Assembly (NCBI RefSeq): GCF_003402975.1
Contig: NZ_QURB01000005.1
Coordinates: forward strand, 62,001-126,000
Reading direction: 5' to 3'
Length of the DNA stretch: 64,000 nt
Source: Brumimicrobium aurantiacum
Lineage (GTDB): Bacteria > Bacteroidota > Bacteroidia > Flavobacteriales_D > Crocinitomicaceae
A program made the translations under genes and the position numbers. Position 1 is the first letter of the stretch. The number at the start of each line of letters is the position of its first letter. The notes under the pieces are model-generated. The model was given only the letters and a program-made list of their open reading frames with translations. It was not told where the DNA came from and made no database searches. Positions 1 to 7,742 of this stretch are shown one piece after another.

Positions 1-146
1 AAGGTTTTGAATACACCTTCAACTTCAGTTCCTGAAAATTTAACGGAATGTTTATCCGAAACTTTCCAGTTGATTGTGCTCGCAATTGTGAAGGCAGAAA
101 AAAGAATTAATGCTCCTGCTAAAAATAAATAATTGATTGTTTTCAT
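1..146 (-). CDS. YceI-like exported protein, 3' part cut by window start
   Basis: The reading frame starts at the ATG at 146 and stays open to base 1, so only about 48 N-terminal residues are visible. They begin with a signal peptide (MKTINYLFLAGALILFSAFT) and continue with a segment of the form INWKVSDKHSVKFSG followed by VEGVFKT. That is the usual first strand of YceI-family lipocalin-like proteins, which bind isoprenoid or other lipids in the periplasm. The gene lies 90 bases downstream of a Crp/Fnr regulator on the same strand and could be its target. The family call rests on a short stretch, so it is moderately secure. Confidence 0.55.
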   Translation of the reverse strand, partial: MKTINYLFLAGALILFSAFTIASTINWKVSDKHSVKFSGTEVEGVFKT

Positions 147-236
147 GACTTTGTTTTTATTAAAATTAATTGATGCAACAAAAGTCGGGACATTTTAAAG
201 CCTGTGCATTAACCTAAATTAAGAAATCAAAAAAAG

Positions 237-776
237 CTATTTATTTCTGCTCATGTTACCTCGAATTTTACTGAGGGCCTCAGGGGTGATGCCAAGATAG
301 GAGGCTATCATTTTTTGAGGGAGACGGTTGGGCAGTTGTGGATATGTTTCTAAAAAGTGCAAATAACGTTCTTTTGCGGAAGCGCTCATCATTAAAATAA
401 TTCTACGCTGCATCACGGCCACTCTTTTCAATAACGGCTTAATTACATCTTGAAAATCCATTTTCTTGAAATAATCAGCCATTAGCGCTTCGCGATCTAG
501 AGGTACAACAATAGAGGGCTCAATACTCTCAATATACAACAAAGCTGGTTCATTAAATTCGATGGACTCGACATCCGTAATGATCCAACCTTCTGAAGCA
601 AACATAAAATTGTGTTCCCTGCCTTTTTCATCAATCGTGTAAGCACGTAGGAGACCTTCTTTAACATAAAAAGTCTTTATAGATTTATCGCCAGCATGCT
701 GGATTATTTCACCCTTTTTGTAAGACTTTGTTGGGGTGCTATCGGTAATTTCAAATATTTCAGCGAAATTGTTCAT
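237..776 (-). CDS. Crp/Fnr family transcriptional regulator
   Basis: This 179-residue protein has a cyclic-nucleotide-binding-like beta-roll at about residues 15-110 (segments KGEIIQHAGD, YVKEGLLRAY, FASEGWI). A central dimerisation helix follows, with a short C-terminal helix-turn-helix at about 145-175 (QKMIASYLGITPEALSKIR). The architecture and short length are typical of the many Crp-like regulators of Bacteroidota. No cysteine cluster for an Fnr-type iron-sulfur cluster is visible, so a ligand or no effector is more likely than oxygen sensing through a cluster. The YceI-like gene lies just downstream on the same strand. The effector cannot be read from the sequence. Confidence 0.88.
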   Translation of the reverse strand: MNNFAEIFEITDSTPTKSYKKGEIIQHAGDKSIKTFYVKEGLLRAYTIDEKGREHNFMFASEGWIITDVESIEFNEPALLYIESIEPSIVVPLDREALMADYFKKMDFQDVIKPLLKRVAVMQRRIILMMSASAKERYLHFLETYPQLPNRLPQKMIASYLGITPEALSKIRGNMSRNK

Positions 777-915
777 ATCATATATTCATTTATGCTCAGG
801 TAAGGGTAAGTTTTTGAATAATCCATTTTCTAGGCTACCTCTATTTGTTAATGCTCAAAACTTTCAGGACTCTTGATAATGGTTCTTGTATTTGTCCCCA
901 ACAGGAGTCTGCGCA

Positions 916-925
916 CCCCCCCCCC
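916..925. repeat. Homopolymer of ten C
   Basis: Ten consecutive C residues lie in strongly AT-rich intergenic DNA, about 140 bases upstream of the Crp/Fnr start. Such tracts are prone to slippage, both in vivo and in sequencing. Confidence 0.9.
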
Positions 926-1212
926 TATTTCTCTCAAATATAACTTTTACAAGCTTAATAAACTCGATTTGAAGGAAGATTATTTATTGATTTTAAGAGA
1001 AAGGATAAGGTTTATTTTTGTGGAAAGGTGTTTAAAAACCGATTGAATAGCTAGGAAGTTGGGATACTTGGTATGAGTTTATCTTTTACAAAAAAAAAAC
1101 TTAGTTAATTTGCCAATGCTATTATTTTCGAGCTAAGAATTCTTTCGCAGTCAAAATAGGAATTTTTGAGTTTTTAAGGTCTTTTTTACATTTAGGGAAA
1201 TATCATAGTTTA

Positions 1213-1368
1213 CTACAAACATTTAGATAAACGTACTGTGTCTAGCCAATCCTTCCCATCAAATATAACCATATTCTTATTTGAAAAGCCAAGGAATTCA
1301 AGCATTTTCAATGGCTTATATGGGAGATTCAAGACAACGGAATTATTAAGCGAATGTACTAATCGCAT
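1213..1368 (-). CDS. Short unidentified ORF, possible gene fragment
   Basis: A 51-codon frame runs from the ATG at 1368 to a TAG at 1213. Its composition looks protein-like (segments VVLNLPYKPLKMLEFLGF and MVIFDGKDWLDTV) and not like random AT-rich translation. No family is recognised. It may be the residue of a decayed larger gene. The frame opens only a few codons upstream of the ATG, so nothing longer can be reconstructed in this frame. Confidence 0.25.
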   Translation of the reverse strand: MRLVHSLNNSVVLNLPYKPLKMLEFLGFSNKNMVIFDGKDWLDTVRLSKCL

Positions 1369-1486
1369 AACTATTGATTTATAATATTGCTACAAAAAAA
1401 CTTCACAAGTTATTGATTAGAAGCATGTGCGAATGTTAAATCCATAAAATATGCATAATTTTAGGACCTAAATTAAAATTCTTAGC

Positions 1487-4015
1487 ATGCATAAATTCAT
1501 AGGCTCATTATTCTTTATTTTTATTTGTATTATTTCGTTTGGACAAGAGGTAAAATATAAAGGTTACATTGATTGGAATTCTAAAAATCAGTTTTGGGGA
1601 CTGATCAAATTTGAAGAAGGAAAAGAGTCTGATACTGTTCTTAGAGATGTTTTTGAATACATCGATATTCGCAAGAACTCCATTGTCACTATTGAGCATT
1701 TAAATAAAAAAACGCAACAAGTTGCCACAAACATTAATATATATGATTACGATTTAAACTTATTAAAAAAATTCTCCGGTAAGCATGAGTATTATTACCA
1801 CCAGATTTATATAAAGAAAGGAAATAAGACGAGTGTTTATGATGTTGACGCTAATAACTATATTTTAAAGGATGTTGTGAACGTTCAAAAAATTGATAAT
1901 GTTGGATTTATCAGCAATCATAAACAAGAAGCCATTCTATACGATTTGGATGGAAACATTTTAGTAAGAACTCAAGGTAAAGGAAGCTTTGAATTTGATA
2001 AAGAGTACAACTGGTTTGTTTTAAAGAGAAATAAGGAATATGATATTTATTCACAAAACGGAAAGCCAATTGCAGCAAACGTAAAAAAGGTTACGCTTAT
2101 TGAAAACAATAAAGAATTCAACTACAACAATCCCAATAACAATCTATTAATCAGTTTAACTCACGCTAATCTCACAGAAACAATTCTATTAAACACAGTT
2201 CACCAAGAAAAAGATGGCTATGGAAATTTACCTTATGATAACACTACCTTATCTTACCGTGTATTAATTAAGAAATTTCCAGGGACGTTTATTAAACAAA
2301 CTAATCACTATGATAAACTTATTGTCAAAAAAGGAGAGGTTATGATGTTGGTAGACTCGAGTGGTAAGCAAATATTCAAAGAAAGCTTTCAAAAAATATA
2401 TCCACAATCTTCTGACACAAAAGATGTTTATTTAGTAAAAAATAATGACCAATATCACTTCTTTTCTGGGAATAATAACCTCGTCACAAATAAAGATTCT
2501 ATTGAATATTTTGACGAAGTAAAAGTGGTTGATGGAAATTACAATACTTACATGTACTTAATGAGACAAAAAGGTGTTGAAAAATACTATTTATACAATT
2601 CATCTGGTAAAAGATTAATTGAAAATCCAATTGAAGATGCCTTTTTTGGAGAAGAGAACCTTTTTCTAATAGCAAAGAATAATGGAATGTTTGCCTTTTC
2701 AGGTTTTGGTGATAGATTCACTTCATTTAAATATACGGGATACAATACCATCAATTATTTTGATTATGCTTTGGTGGAAGTTTTAGAAGGTGACAAAGCT
2801 AGTTTGTTTGTCTCAGACTTGGATTCTGTTATTCTTGCAGAATATAATTTCTCTCGAATCAAAGGAATTGAGGGAGATTCCGATATGATAAGTAAAACAG
2901 TAAGAGCTTTTAAAAAAGGATCTAACGAATTTGTGTTAGTTAGTATATTATTTTACAATTACGAAAACGATATTCAACTTCCATTCAAGATCATGGAAAA
3001 CATCAGTTTTGAAGACTACATTTTTGATGCTAATCTCGTTGAAGAATATTTCTATGAATATGCTCCCTTGCTCGTGAAAAGTAATAGTAAATGGGGAATT
3101 ATCAATATGAATACATGGAAAATGATTCTAAACCCAGAGTACGACAAATTAATATATAACGATTATAAATCATTGAATAAAGGTAGTATTGTGCTCAAAA
3201 AGGAGGGGAAATACGGACTGTTTAACATGTCGGGAAACCTTTCAATTTTTTCTAATAAAACAGTCAACAAAGATTCTTTAGGAAATGAAGATCGTGGCGT
3301 TTTAGAGCCAATATTTGAAGAAATCGAATTTCTTGATGAAGAATTTATGGTGACTAAAAAGGATGGCTTGTACGGGATTTGTTCATTAAGTTCAAACACA
3401 GTATGGTTCAATACTATTTTAAAAGATAAACCAAATAATATATATGAACTTATTGATTTGGATGATATTATCAATGCTCCTAACGCAGTAGTAGAAGGAA
3501 AAGAAATGCAGTGCTATTCTCAGTATGGTACAGTAACATGTTACGACAAGATTTACGCACCGGAATGGGGAAAGGAAGAGCAAATCAGAATAGCGCATAA
3601 AGAAGACTCCTTATTTGTGCTGAATTACTATGGGGGGATAATAGTGAAAGGAATATTTGAAAATATAAGAAGACATCCGAACCAAGATTACTGGATTACC
3701 AAAACAAATGGTAAATGGGGAATAAGGGGATATGACCTATCAGAAATCATAATTGAAGAAAAATATGATGAATTAATTAGTCAGAATGATGATAATGTAG
3801 ATTTTCTTATGGCTCGCATAAATAAAAAGTATGGTGTAATACAAGGAGGTAAAGAAGTTATTCCTGTAGAATTCGATGAAGTAAAATTTGATGAGGATTA
3901 TATATTTTTTCGAAAGGAAAAATTATGGGGTGGTAAAAAAGTATGGGGAGGAAAATCAATTCCCGCAGAACAATCATCAATTGATTCTGTGCGAGAGATA
4001 CTTGAAAATCAATAA
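1487..4015 (+). CDS. Exported WG-repeat protein
   Basis: This 842-residue protein begins with a signal peptide (MHKFIGSLFFIFICIISFGQ). The C-terminal half has degenerate WG/YG beta-repeats: SKWGIINMNTWKMILNPEYD (about 535), KYGLFNMSG (about 574), LYGICSL (about 627), KWGIRGYDLSEIIIEEKYDE (about 744) and KYGVIQGGKEVIPVEFDEV (about 781). WG repeats form beta-rich repeat folds of unknown molecular role, common in Bacteroidota exported proteins. The N-terminal half has similar spaced hydrophobic strands but no clean repeat. No T9SS C-terminal sorting domain is visible. The gene stands alone, with long non-coding DNA on both sides, at the edge of the accessory region. Confidence 0.8.
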   Translation: MHKFIGSLFFIFICIISFGQEVKYKGYIDWNSKNQFWGLIKFEEGKESDTVLRDVFEYIDIRKNSIVTIEHLNKKTQQVATNINIYDYDLNLLKKFSGKHEYYYHQIYIKKGNKTSVYDVDANNYILKDVVNVQKIDNVGFISNHKQEAILYDLDGNILVRTQGKGSFEFDKEYNWFVLKRNKEYDIYSQNGKPIAANVKKVTLIENNKEFNYNNPNNNLLISLTHANLTETILLNTVHQEKDGYGNLPYDNTTLSYRVLIKKFPGTFIKQTNHYDKLIVKKGEVMMLVDSSGKQIFKESFQKIYPQSSDTKDVYLVKNNDQYHFFSGNNNLVTNKDSIEYFDEVKVVDGNYNTYMYLMRQKGVEKYYLYNSSGKRLIENPIEDAFFGEENLFLIAKNNGMFAFSGFGDRFTSFKYTGYNTINYFDYALVEVLEGDKASLFVSDLDSVILAEYNFSRIKGIEGDSDMISKTVRAFKKGSNEFVLVSILFYNYENDIQLPFKIMENISFEDYIFDANLVEEYFYEYAPLLVKSNSKWGIINMNTWKMILNPEYDKLIYNDYKSLNKGSIVLKKEGKYGLFNMSGNLSIFSNKTVNKDSLGNEDRGVLEPIFEEIEFLDEEFMVTKKDGLYGICSLSSNTVWFNTILKDKPNNIYELIDLDDIINAPNAVVEGKEMQCYSQYGTVTCYDKIYAPEWGKEEQIRIAHKEDSLFVLNYYGGIIVKGIFENIRRHPNQDYWITKTNGKWGIRGYDLSEIIIEEKYDELISQNDDNVDFLMARINKKYGVIQGGKEVIPVEFDEVKFDEDYIFFRKEKLWGGKKVWGGKSIPAEQSSIDSVREILENQ

Positions 4016-4057
4016 TAGAATTTAAGGTATTTAAATTAAAGTGCTAATCTAATAGCT

Positions 4058-4114
4058 TGCCGAAATGGCTCCATTGAGCGTGCCGAAATGGGCTCTATTG
4101 AGCGTGCCGAAATG
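4058..4114. repeat. Three short direct repeats, IS21-like terminal remnant
   Basis: TGCCGAAATG occurs three times in a row, at 4058, 4081 and 4105, with 23-24 base spacing. The full units are close copies of TGCCGAAATGGCTCCATTGA plus GCG. Multiple short repeats at one end are typical of IS21-family termini. No istA/istB transposase frame is present, so this would be a solo end left after loss of the element. The family attribution is inference. Confidence 0.4.
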
Positions 4115-4141
4115 ATGGACAACTTATAACGCAGCAACCTC

Positions 4142-4393
4142 ACAACCGTAGGGCGTAAAACCACCAATTTACCCTTTAAAAACAGAAAAACTCGATGGTT
4201 TACAGTATTTGCAGCCTAAAAACACATGAATAGTGAGAATGAAACTTAAGAAATTCTAGAGCGGTTTTGGGTAAAAAGAACAGCTATTGTCAAAATCAAT
4301 ACTTAAAAACGCATTATCTCAGCAAATCAGAAGCTTAAAAGTGTTTCTGTTTGACAAAACAGCTTGTTTTTAAAAATAGAAAGTCCAATTTTT
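4142..4393. repeat. Long direct repeat, copy A, left half
   Basis: This segment matches 7338-7596 over about 240 bases with scattered differences. Shared blocks include AAAACCACCAATTTACCCT (4157 and 7360), GCGGTTTTGGGTAAAAA (4261 and 7464) and AATACTTAAAAACGCATTAT (4298 and 7500). It ends at AAAGTCCAATTTT, where the HipS/HipB segment begins. The remaining half of the repeat resumes at about 4915, so copy A is interrupted by about 520 bases. Confidence 0.85.
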
Positions 4394-4615
4394 TTGAGCG
4401 ATATCTAATAACCAGCCCTCTGGGATTAATCCGTCAAAAAAAGGGAACATCGTTTTGCTTTCGAATGCTTTGTCTGCAAGCGGTAAGGTTAAACTAACAG
4501 GTTCGGCTTCTTTTAATTTTAGATAAGATTGGTCATATAAAAAATGAAATCCATTTTCATCTTCTGTAAGTATTCCTGCCATTTCATCATACATATATAC
4601 TTTAGCTTTCTTCAT
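4370..4615 (-). pseudogene. hipS: HipS-like antitoxin (HipA N-terminal domain), 3'-truncated
   Basis: The best start is the ATG at 4615 (MKKAKVYMYDEMAGILTEDE), which overlaps the end of hipB by 14 bases. An upstream start at 4651 would overlap further. The protein shows the HipA N-subdomain-1 signature: FHFLYDQSYL, EPVSLTLPL, FPFFDGLIPEGWLLDIAQKNW. In the HipBST organisation this domain is a separate gene, HipS, of about 105 residues that acts with HipB against the kinase HipT. Here homology stops at KNW, about residue 78. The last residues (TFYF, then stop) are read from the flanking long repeat. No HipT or HipA kinase gene follows. It is a truncated antitoxin remnant, and the deletion end coincides with the repeat boundary. 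Confidence 0.75.
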
Positions 4616-4814
4616 CTCTTTCTGATTGTATTGGACCCAGTTCATGGCCAAATAATGATAATATTTGATTCACTTTATCCATTTGCAAACTTTGTTTTCC
4701 TTGTTCAAGGTCTCTTACAAACCTCAGTCCTACACCAGCTTTGAATGACAAATCTTCTTGAGTTAACCCAAGATGTTTTCTTCTTTTTTTTACAAATTTG
4801 CTTAGTTTGTTCAT
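4602..4814 (-). CDS. hipB: HipB-like XRE-family repressor/antitoxin
   Basis: This 70-residue protein is almost entirely a helix-turn-helix of the HipB/y4mF type: KFVKKRRKHLGLTQEDLSFK, then AGVGLRFVRDLEQGKQSLQM and DKVNQILSLFGHELGPI. In intact modules HipB represses its own operon and contributes to antitoxin function. The reading frame is complete, and a perfect palindrome lies 6 bases upstream of its start as a probable operator. Its partner downstream is truncated and the toxin kinase is absent, so it may persist only as an orphan regulator. It lies inside an interrupted copy of a long repeat and shares the minus-strand orientation of the neighbouring modules. Confidence 0.85.
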   Translation of the reverse strand: MNKLSKFVKKRRKHLGLTQEDLSFKAGVGLRFVRDLEQGKQSLQMDKVNQILSLFGHELGPIQSERDEES

Positions 4815-4820
4815 CTCATC

Positions 4821-4838
4821 TATACCTTTTCGGGTATA
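4821..4838 (-). promoter_or_regulatory. Probable HipB operator palindrome
   Basis: TATACC, a 6-base spacer and GGTATA form a perfect 6+6 inverted repeat. It ends 6 bases upstream of the hipB start at 4814. E. coli HipB also recognises paired TATCC/GGATA-type half sites, so autoregulation is a reasonable inference. Confidence 0.6.
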
Positions 4839-4914
4839 ATTTAACTAGTTACAACGGTTGGGGCTATAAGTAGTGCGTGGGTTAGCACTTAACTTTGCAA
4901 GTACACAACAAACT

Positions 4915-5062
4915 GAAAATCCAATTTTCAGAAGTACAATCACACCTTTTGGTATTGAATCTCCATAGTTTTTTTAGGCTTCGAAACCGCCACCAAAGGC
5001 TGAGTTCAACACCAAGCATGATGAATTCAACTTACTTGACCTCATTGATGCTTAATTGTTAG
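4915..5062. repeat. Long direct repeat, copy A, right half
   Basis: This matches 7583-7728. Shared blocks are GTACAATCAC versus ATACAATCAC, CCATAGTTTTTTTAGGCTTC (4964 and 7631), CCGCCACCAAAGGC and TTGATGCTTAATTGTT (5045 and 7713). Together with 4142-4393 it makes one full copy, split by the HipB/HipS segment. The string TCCAATTTT occurs at both junctions (4384 and 4920). Confidence 0.85.
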
Positions 5063-5072
5063 GGTTAGTTTT

Positions 5073-6095
5073 TTATTCAGTTATTAATTTAAAATTCATC
5101 GTGTTTTTAATTTTTTTGTCAACTAAGATTCCAATGTCAATATTGTCATTTTTCTCTGTATTTTCAATACTTATATTGTTATGTTGAATATCTTTAATAT
5201 TTGCTAAAAAAACATTTGGTAAATGATTTTCTGATTTTACTAATATTTTGGAATTCTTGTCAATTTTTTTGCCCTTAGTATTAAAACACAATATTTCTTT
5301 ATTAAAAATGCTAATTACTTCAATTTCATTATTATTAGATTCAAATATTTTCGATAAATAGTTGTCGTTTATTAATTCAAATAATGATGTGGCAAAAATT
5401 TTCATAAAATCGATATACTCAAATAGAATCGATTTATTAATCAATTGAACATTGTTTACTCCGTGTGCAATGTCATTTCTTAAGTCGCAAATATGTTCAA
5501 GAATTGGAAATACAATGCTGTTTTTTTTGGATGCAAAATCAGAAACATTAATTGTTAGAAAACCTTTTAATGGCTCATATTGTCTAATTAAACTTGATAT
5601 GTTTTTAATACCTATTTCAGAAAAATAGATATCAATAACTGTAATTCTAAAGTTTGCGTTATGGTTTTTAAAAGCATCAATATTAATAACTGAAGAATTT
5701 TCATTTATATTTTTATGTAAAATTTCAATTAATTTTTCAGGTTTAACATTTTTATTTTTCCGATAATCTAACTGCTTAATAATTTCTAAAGTTTTATTCA
5801 AATTATTTTTTTGAATTTCTTCTGGAAGTAAATTATAACTTGTGACAATTGAACAAATCTCATTTAAGTATTTTACAAAAAGTTGTTCTACGAAATGTTC
5901 ATATGCACCATAAATTGAGATGATATGAGAGTTAAAATCGAATTGCTTAATTTTTGATATCGTTAATGATTTTAAAACAGAGTCAGGTTTTAATTTTTCA
6001 ATTTTAGATTGATTTTTATAACTCGAATTCTGAAAATCTATATATAATTTAAGCAAATCCATTTCCTTTTGGAAATCACTTAAAATACTATGCAT
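5073..6095 (-). CDS. MAE_28990-type HEPN protein, partner of DUF262
   Basis: This 340-residue protein carries the HEPN RNase signature R-x4-H as RNDIAH at residues 206-211, in a helical context (FPILEHICDLRNDIAHG). An N-terminal helical part includes IISIYGAYEHFVEQLF at about 58-73. HEPN-like proteins of the MAE_28990/MAE_18760 type are often encoded next to DUF262 proteins, and here the start overlaps the DUF262 stop by 8 bases, so the two are co-transcribed. The C-terminal ~100 residues are beta-rich and unassigned. The likely role is a toxic or defensive RNase controlled by its partner. That role is inferred from family and context, not shown. The gene is very AT-rich. Confidence 0.72.
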   Translation of the reverse strand: MHSILSDFQKEMDLLKLYIDFQNSSYKNQSKIEKLKPDSVLKSLTISKIKQFDFNSHIISIYGAYEHFVEQLFVKYLNEICSIVTSYNLLPEEIQKNNLNKTLEIIKQLDYRKNKNVKPEKLIEILHKNINENSSVINIDAFKNHNANFRITVIDIYFSEIGIKNISSLIRQYEPLKGFLTINVSDFASKKNSIVFPILEHICDLRNDIAHGVNNVQLINKSILFEYIDFMKIFATSLFELINDNYLSKIFESNNNEIEVISIFNKEILCFNTKGKKIDKNSKILVKSENHLPNVFLANIKDIQHNNISIENTEKNDNIDIGILVDKKIKNTMNFKLITE

Positions 6096-7296
6096 TGATA
6101 AAACTATTTAGATATTCATTTAGAACTTTAATTCTTTCTAATACTTTAGTTTTATTAGTATCACGACCTTTAAATGAATCATACTGTGATTTATGAAAAT
6201 CTGCTAATCCAGTAATGATTTCTCTTTTTTTAGCTAAAATCTCAGCTTTTTTATCTAAATTATTAGCTAATACTTGCATCATTGGGTCATACAATATTTT
6301 AGTAGGTCTTTCGTAGTGAAACCATTTGTCCTCTCTGCTTCTATGAAGCCAAAAAGCCTTTTCATCGAATAATTCAAATGCAAACTTTATGGTATCATTG
6401 AATAAATCTTTTAAATTATTTAAGACATCTTCATTAAATTGTTCATTGCCCTTTTTTAAGAATTCATCTAAAAAATATTCCATTGTGTTCCCTTGCCATT
6501 GGTCAATTTGACGATAAGCAAAAAATCTAAGAACGAGTTCAGCATCAGACATATCTTTAAAGTATTTGTCTTCAATGACTTCTTGTCTAGCTTGTCCTGT
6601 TGCTATTTCTGTTTCGTCAGGTTCTGGAATATTCCATAATTTGCAGAAATATTTGTTACGTGAAAGACTTATTGTCAAGTTGTTTAATCCACCTGGAAAT
6701 AGGGCATTCCTTATTTCTTGAGCTTTTAGTTTTTCTCCACCACTATTAATTCTTTCGAAAACTAATTGTTTTAATCTGTTTGCTTCAGATTCAGATTTTG
6801 CAGTTTCTTGCAGTAATATTATTGACGATATGTATCTTCTGTCAATTCCTTTTCTTATTTGTTCAGGTAATTGAGAGTATTTTAAACCATTTAATTCTTT
6901 CCACTCGACCAAATCTTGTAATGCAAATTTGTCTTCGTAAAACTGAGATATTGCAGTAAGTCTTTGAAGGCCATCCATCACTTCGTAAACAGAATATTCT
7001 CTTTCATAAAGGAAGATTGGTGGAATCGGCACATTCATTATAAACGATTCTATTAGCTTCGATTTTCTAGTTCCATCCCATCTATGTCTTCTTTGAAATT
7101 CTGGATTCAGAATATAATCTTCACTATTCACCATATTTACAATGGTGTTTAGTGGATAACGAGCTTGTTCAGTTATAATTCGTACTTCACCTTTTTTATA
7201 CTTTTCATTAATTTGCTCATTGGTTAATTTTATTTCATTTCCAGTAGCTTCTTGAAATAAATCAACTTTTTCATTTTCGTATAATTCGTTATTCAT
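6088..7296 (-). CDS. DUF262 (GmrS-N/ParB-like) domain protein
   Basis: This 402-residue protein has the DUF262 motifs in order: NPEFQRRHRW at 64-73, the DGxQR motif as MDGLQRLTAI at 107-116, and a later ERINSGGEKLKAQEIRNALF block. DUF262 is the N-terminal ParB/Srx-like fold found in GmrSD-type modification-dependent restriction enzymes. It is also found in stand-alone proteins of defence islands, where it is thought to use nucleotide hydrolysis or nicking. There is no DUF1524 HNH domain, so the effector is more likely the HEPN protein encoded immediately downstream. Both genes sit between two copies of a long repeat, which suggests acquisition as a unit. Confidence 0.85.
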   Translation of the reverse strand: MNNELYENEKVDLFQEATGNEIKLTNEQINEKYKKGEVRIITEQARYPLNTIVNMVNSEDYILNPEFQRRHRWDGTRKSKLIESFIMNVPIPPIFLYEREYSVYEVMDGLQRLTAISQFYEDKFALQDLVEWKELNGLKYSQLPEQIRKGIDRRYISSIILLQETAKSESEANRLKQLVFERINSGGEKLKAQEIRNALFPGGLNNLTISLSRNKYFCKLWNIPEPDETEIATGQARQEVIEDKYFKDMSDAELVLRFFAYRQIDQWQGNTMEYFLDEFLKKGNEQFNEDVLNNLKDLFNDTIKFAFELFDEKAFWLHRSREDKWFHYERPTKILYDPMMQVLANNLDKKAEILAKKREIITGLADFHKSQYDSFKGRDTNKTKVLERIKVLNEYLNSFINA

Positions 7297-7337
7297 ATTC
7301 TGTTATTTTATTGAATTTTGGTCGTTCTGTTCAAATT

Positions 7338-7728
7338 GCACACAACGGCAGTCTGTCTCAAAACCACCAATTTACCCTATAAAAGTAGAAAAAATTGACG
7401 ATTTACAGCGTTTTCAACTTAACAATAAATGAATTGTGAAAATGAAGCTTAAAGAATTCAAAAGCGGTTTTGGGTAAAAATAACAGCTTTTGTCAAAATC
7501 AATACTTAAAAACGCATTATCTCAGAAAATCAGAAGCTAAAAAGTGTTCCTTCTTGATCAATCAGTATATTTCTAAAAACATAAAGGCAAATTTTTAGAA
7601 ATACAATCACAAGTTTTCTTATTGAATCCCCATAGTTTTTTTAGGCTTCGAACCCGCCACCAAAGGCAGAATTCAACACCAAGCACAATGAACTCAAGTT
7701 TTACTTGAGTTTATTGATGCTTAATTGT
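7338..7728. repeat. Long direct repeat, copy B, intact
   Basis: This uninterrupted ~390-base copy fills the gap between the DUF262 gene and the DJ-1/PfpI gene. It is bounded by GCACACAAC at 7338 and TTGTTGTGC at 7725, which form an imperfect terminal inverted core. It contains no reading frame of note, and a small hairpin (AACTCAAG, 5 bases, CTTGAGTT) lies near 7690-7710. The same unit occurs, split, at 4142-5062. Confidence 0.85.
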
Positions 7729-7742
7729 TGTGCATAGTGCTT

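Larger units (their letters stand above)
777..1486. other. 710-base intergenic region, no clear gene
   Basis: There is no long reading frame here. It holds a 10-C homopolymer (916-925), a 51-codon minus-strand frame (1213-1368) and otherwise AT-rich sequence. A second short minus-strand frame near 1130-1190 ends in residues like KIPILTAKEFLARK, which may be the tail of a decayed gene. The region must contain the promoters of the flanking genes, but I see no convincing pair of boxes. Confidence 0.5.

Noticed and set aside
1130-1190. Tail of a toxin-like (PIN-type) gene on the minus strand
   Set aside because: Only about 15 codons look protein-like and no further part of such a gene could be assembled around it.
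4616-4651. Upstream start for HipS
   Set aside because: It would add 12 residues not found in HipA N-domains and overlap hipB by 50 bases. The ATG at 4615 begins exactly at the conserved domain.
4142-7728. Classical integron cassette array
   Set aside because: The same-direction modules with repeated borders look similar, but the repeat is about 390 bases, no intI is present and no exact attC core pair could be defined. Kept only as a cassette-like region.
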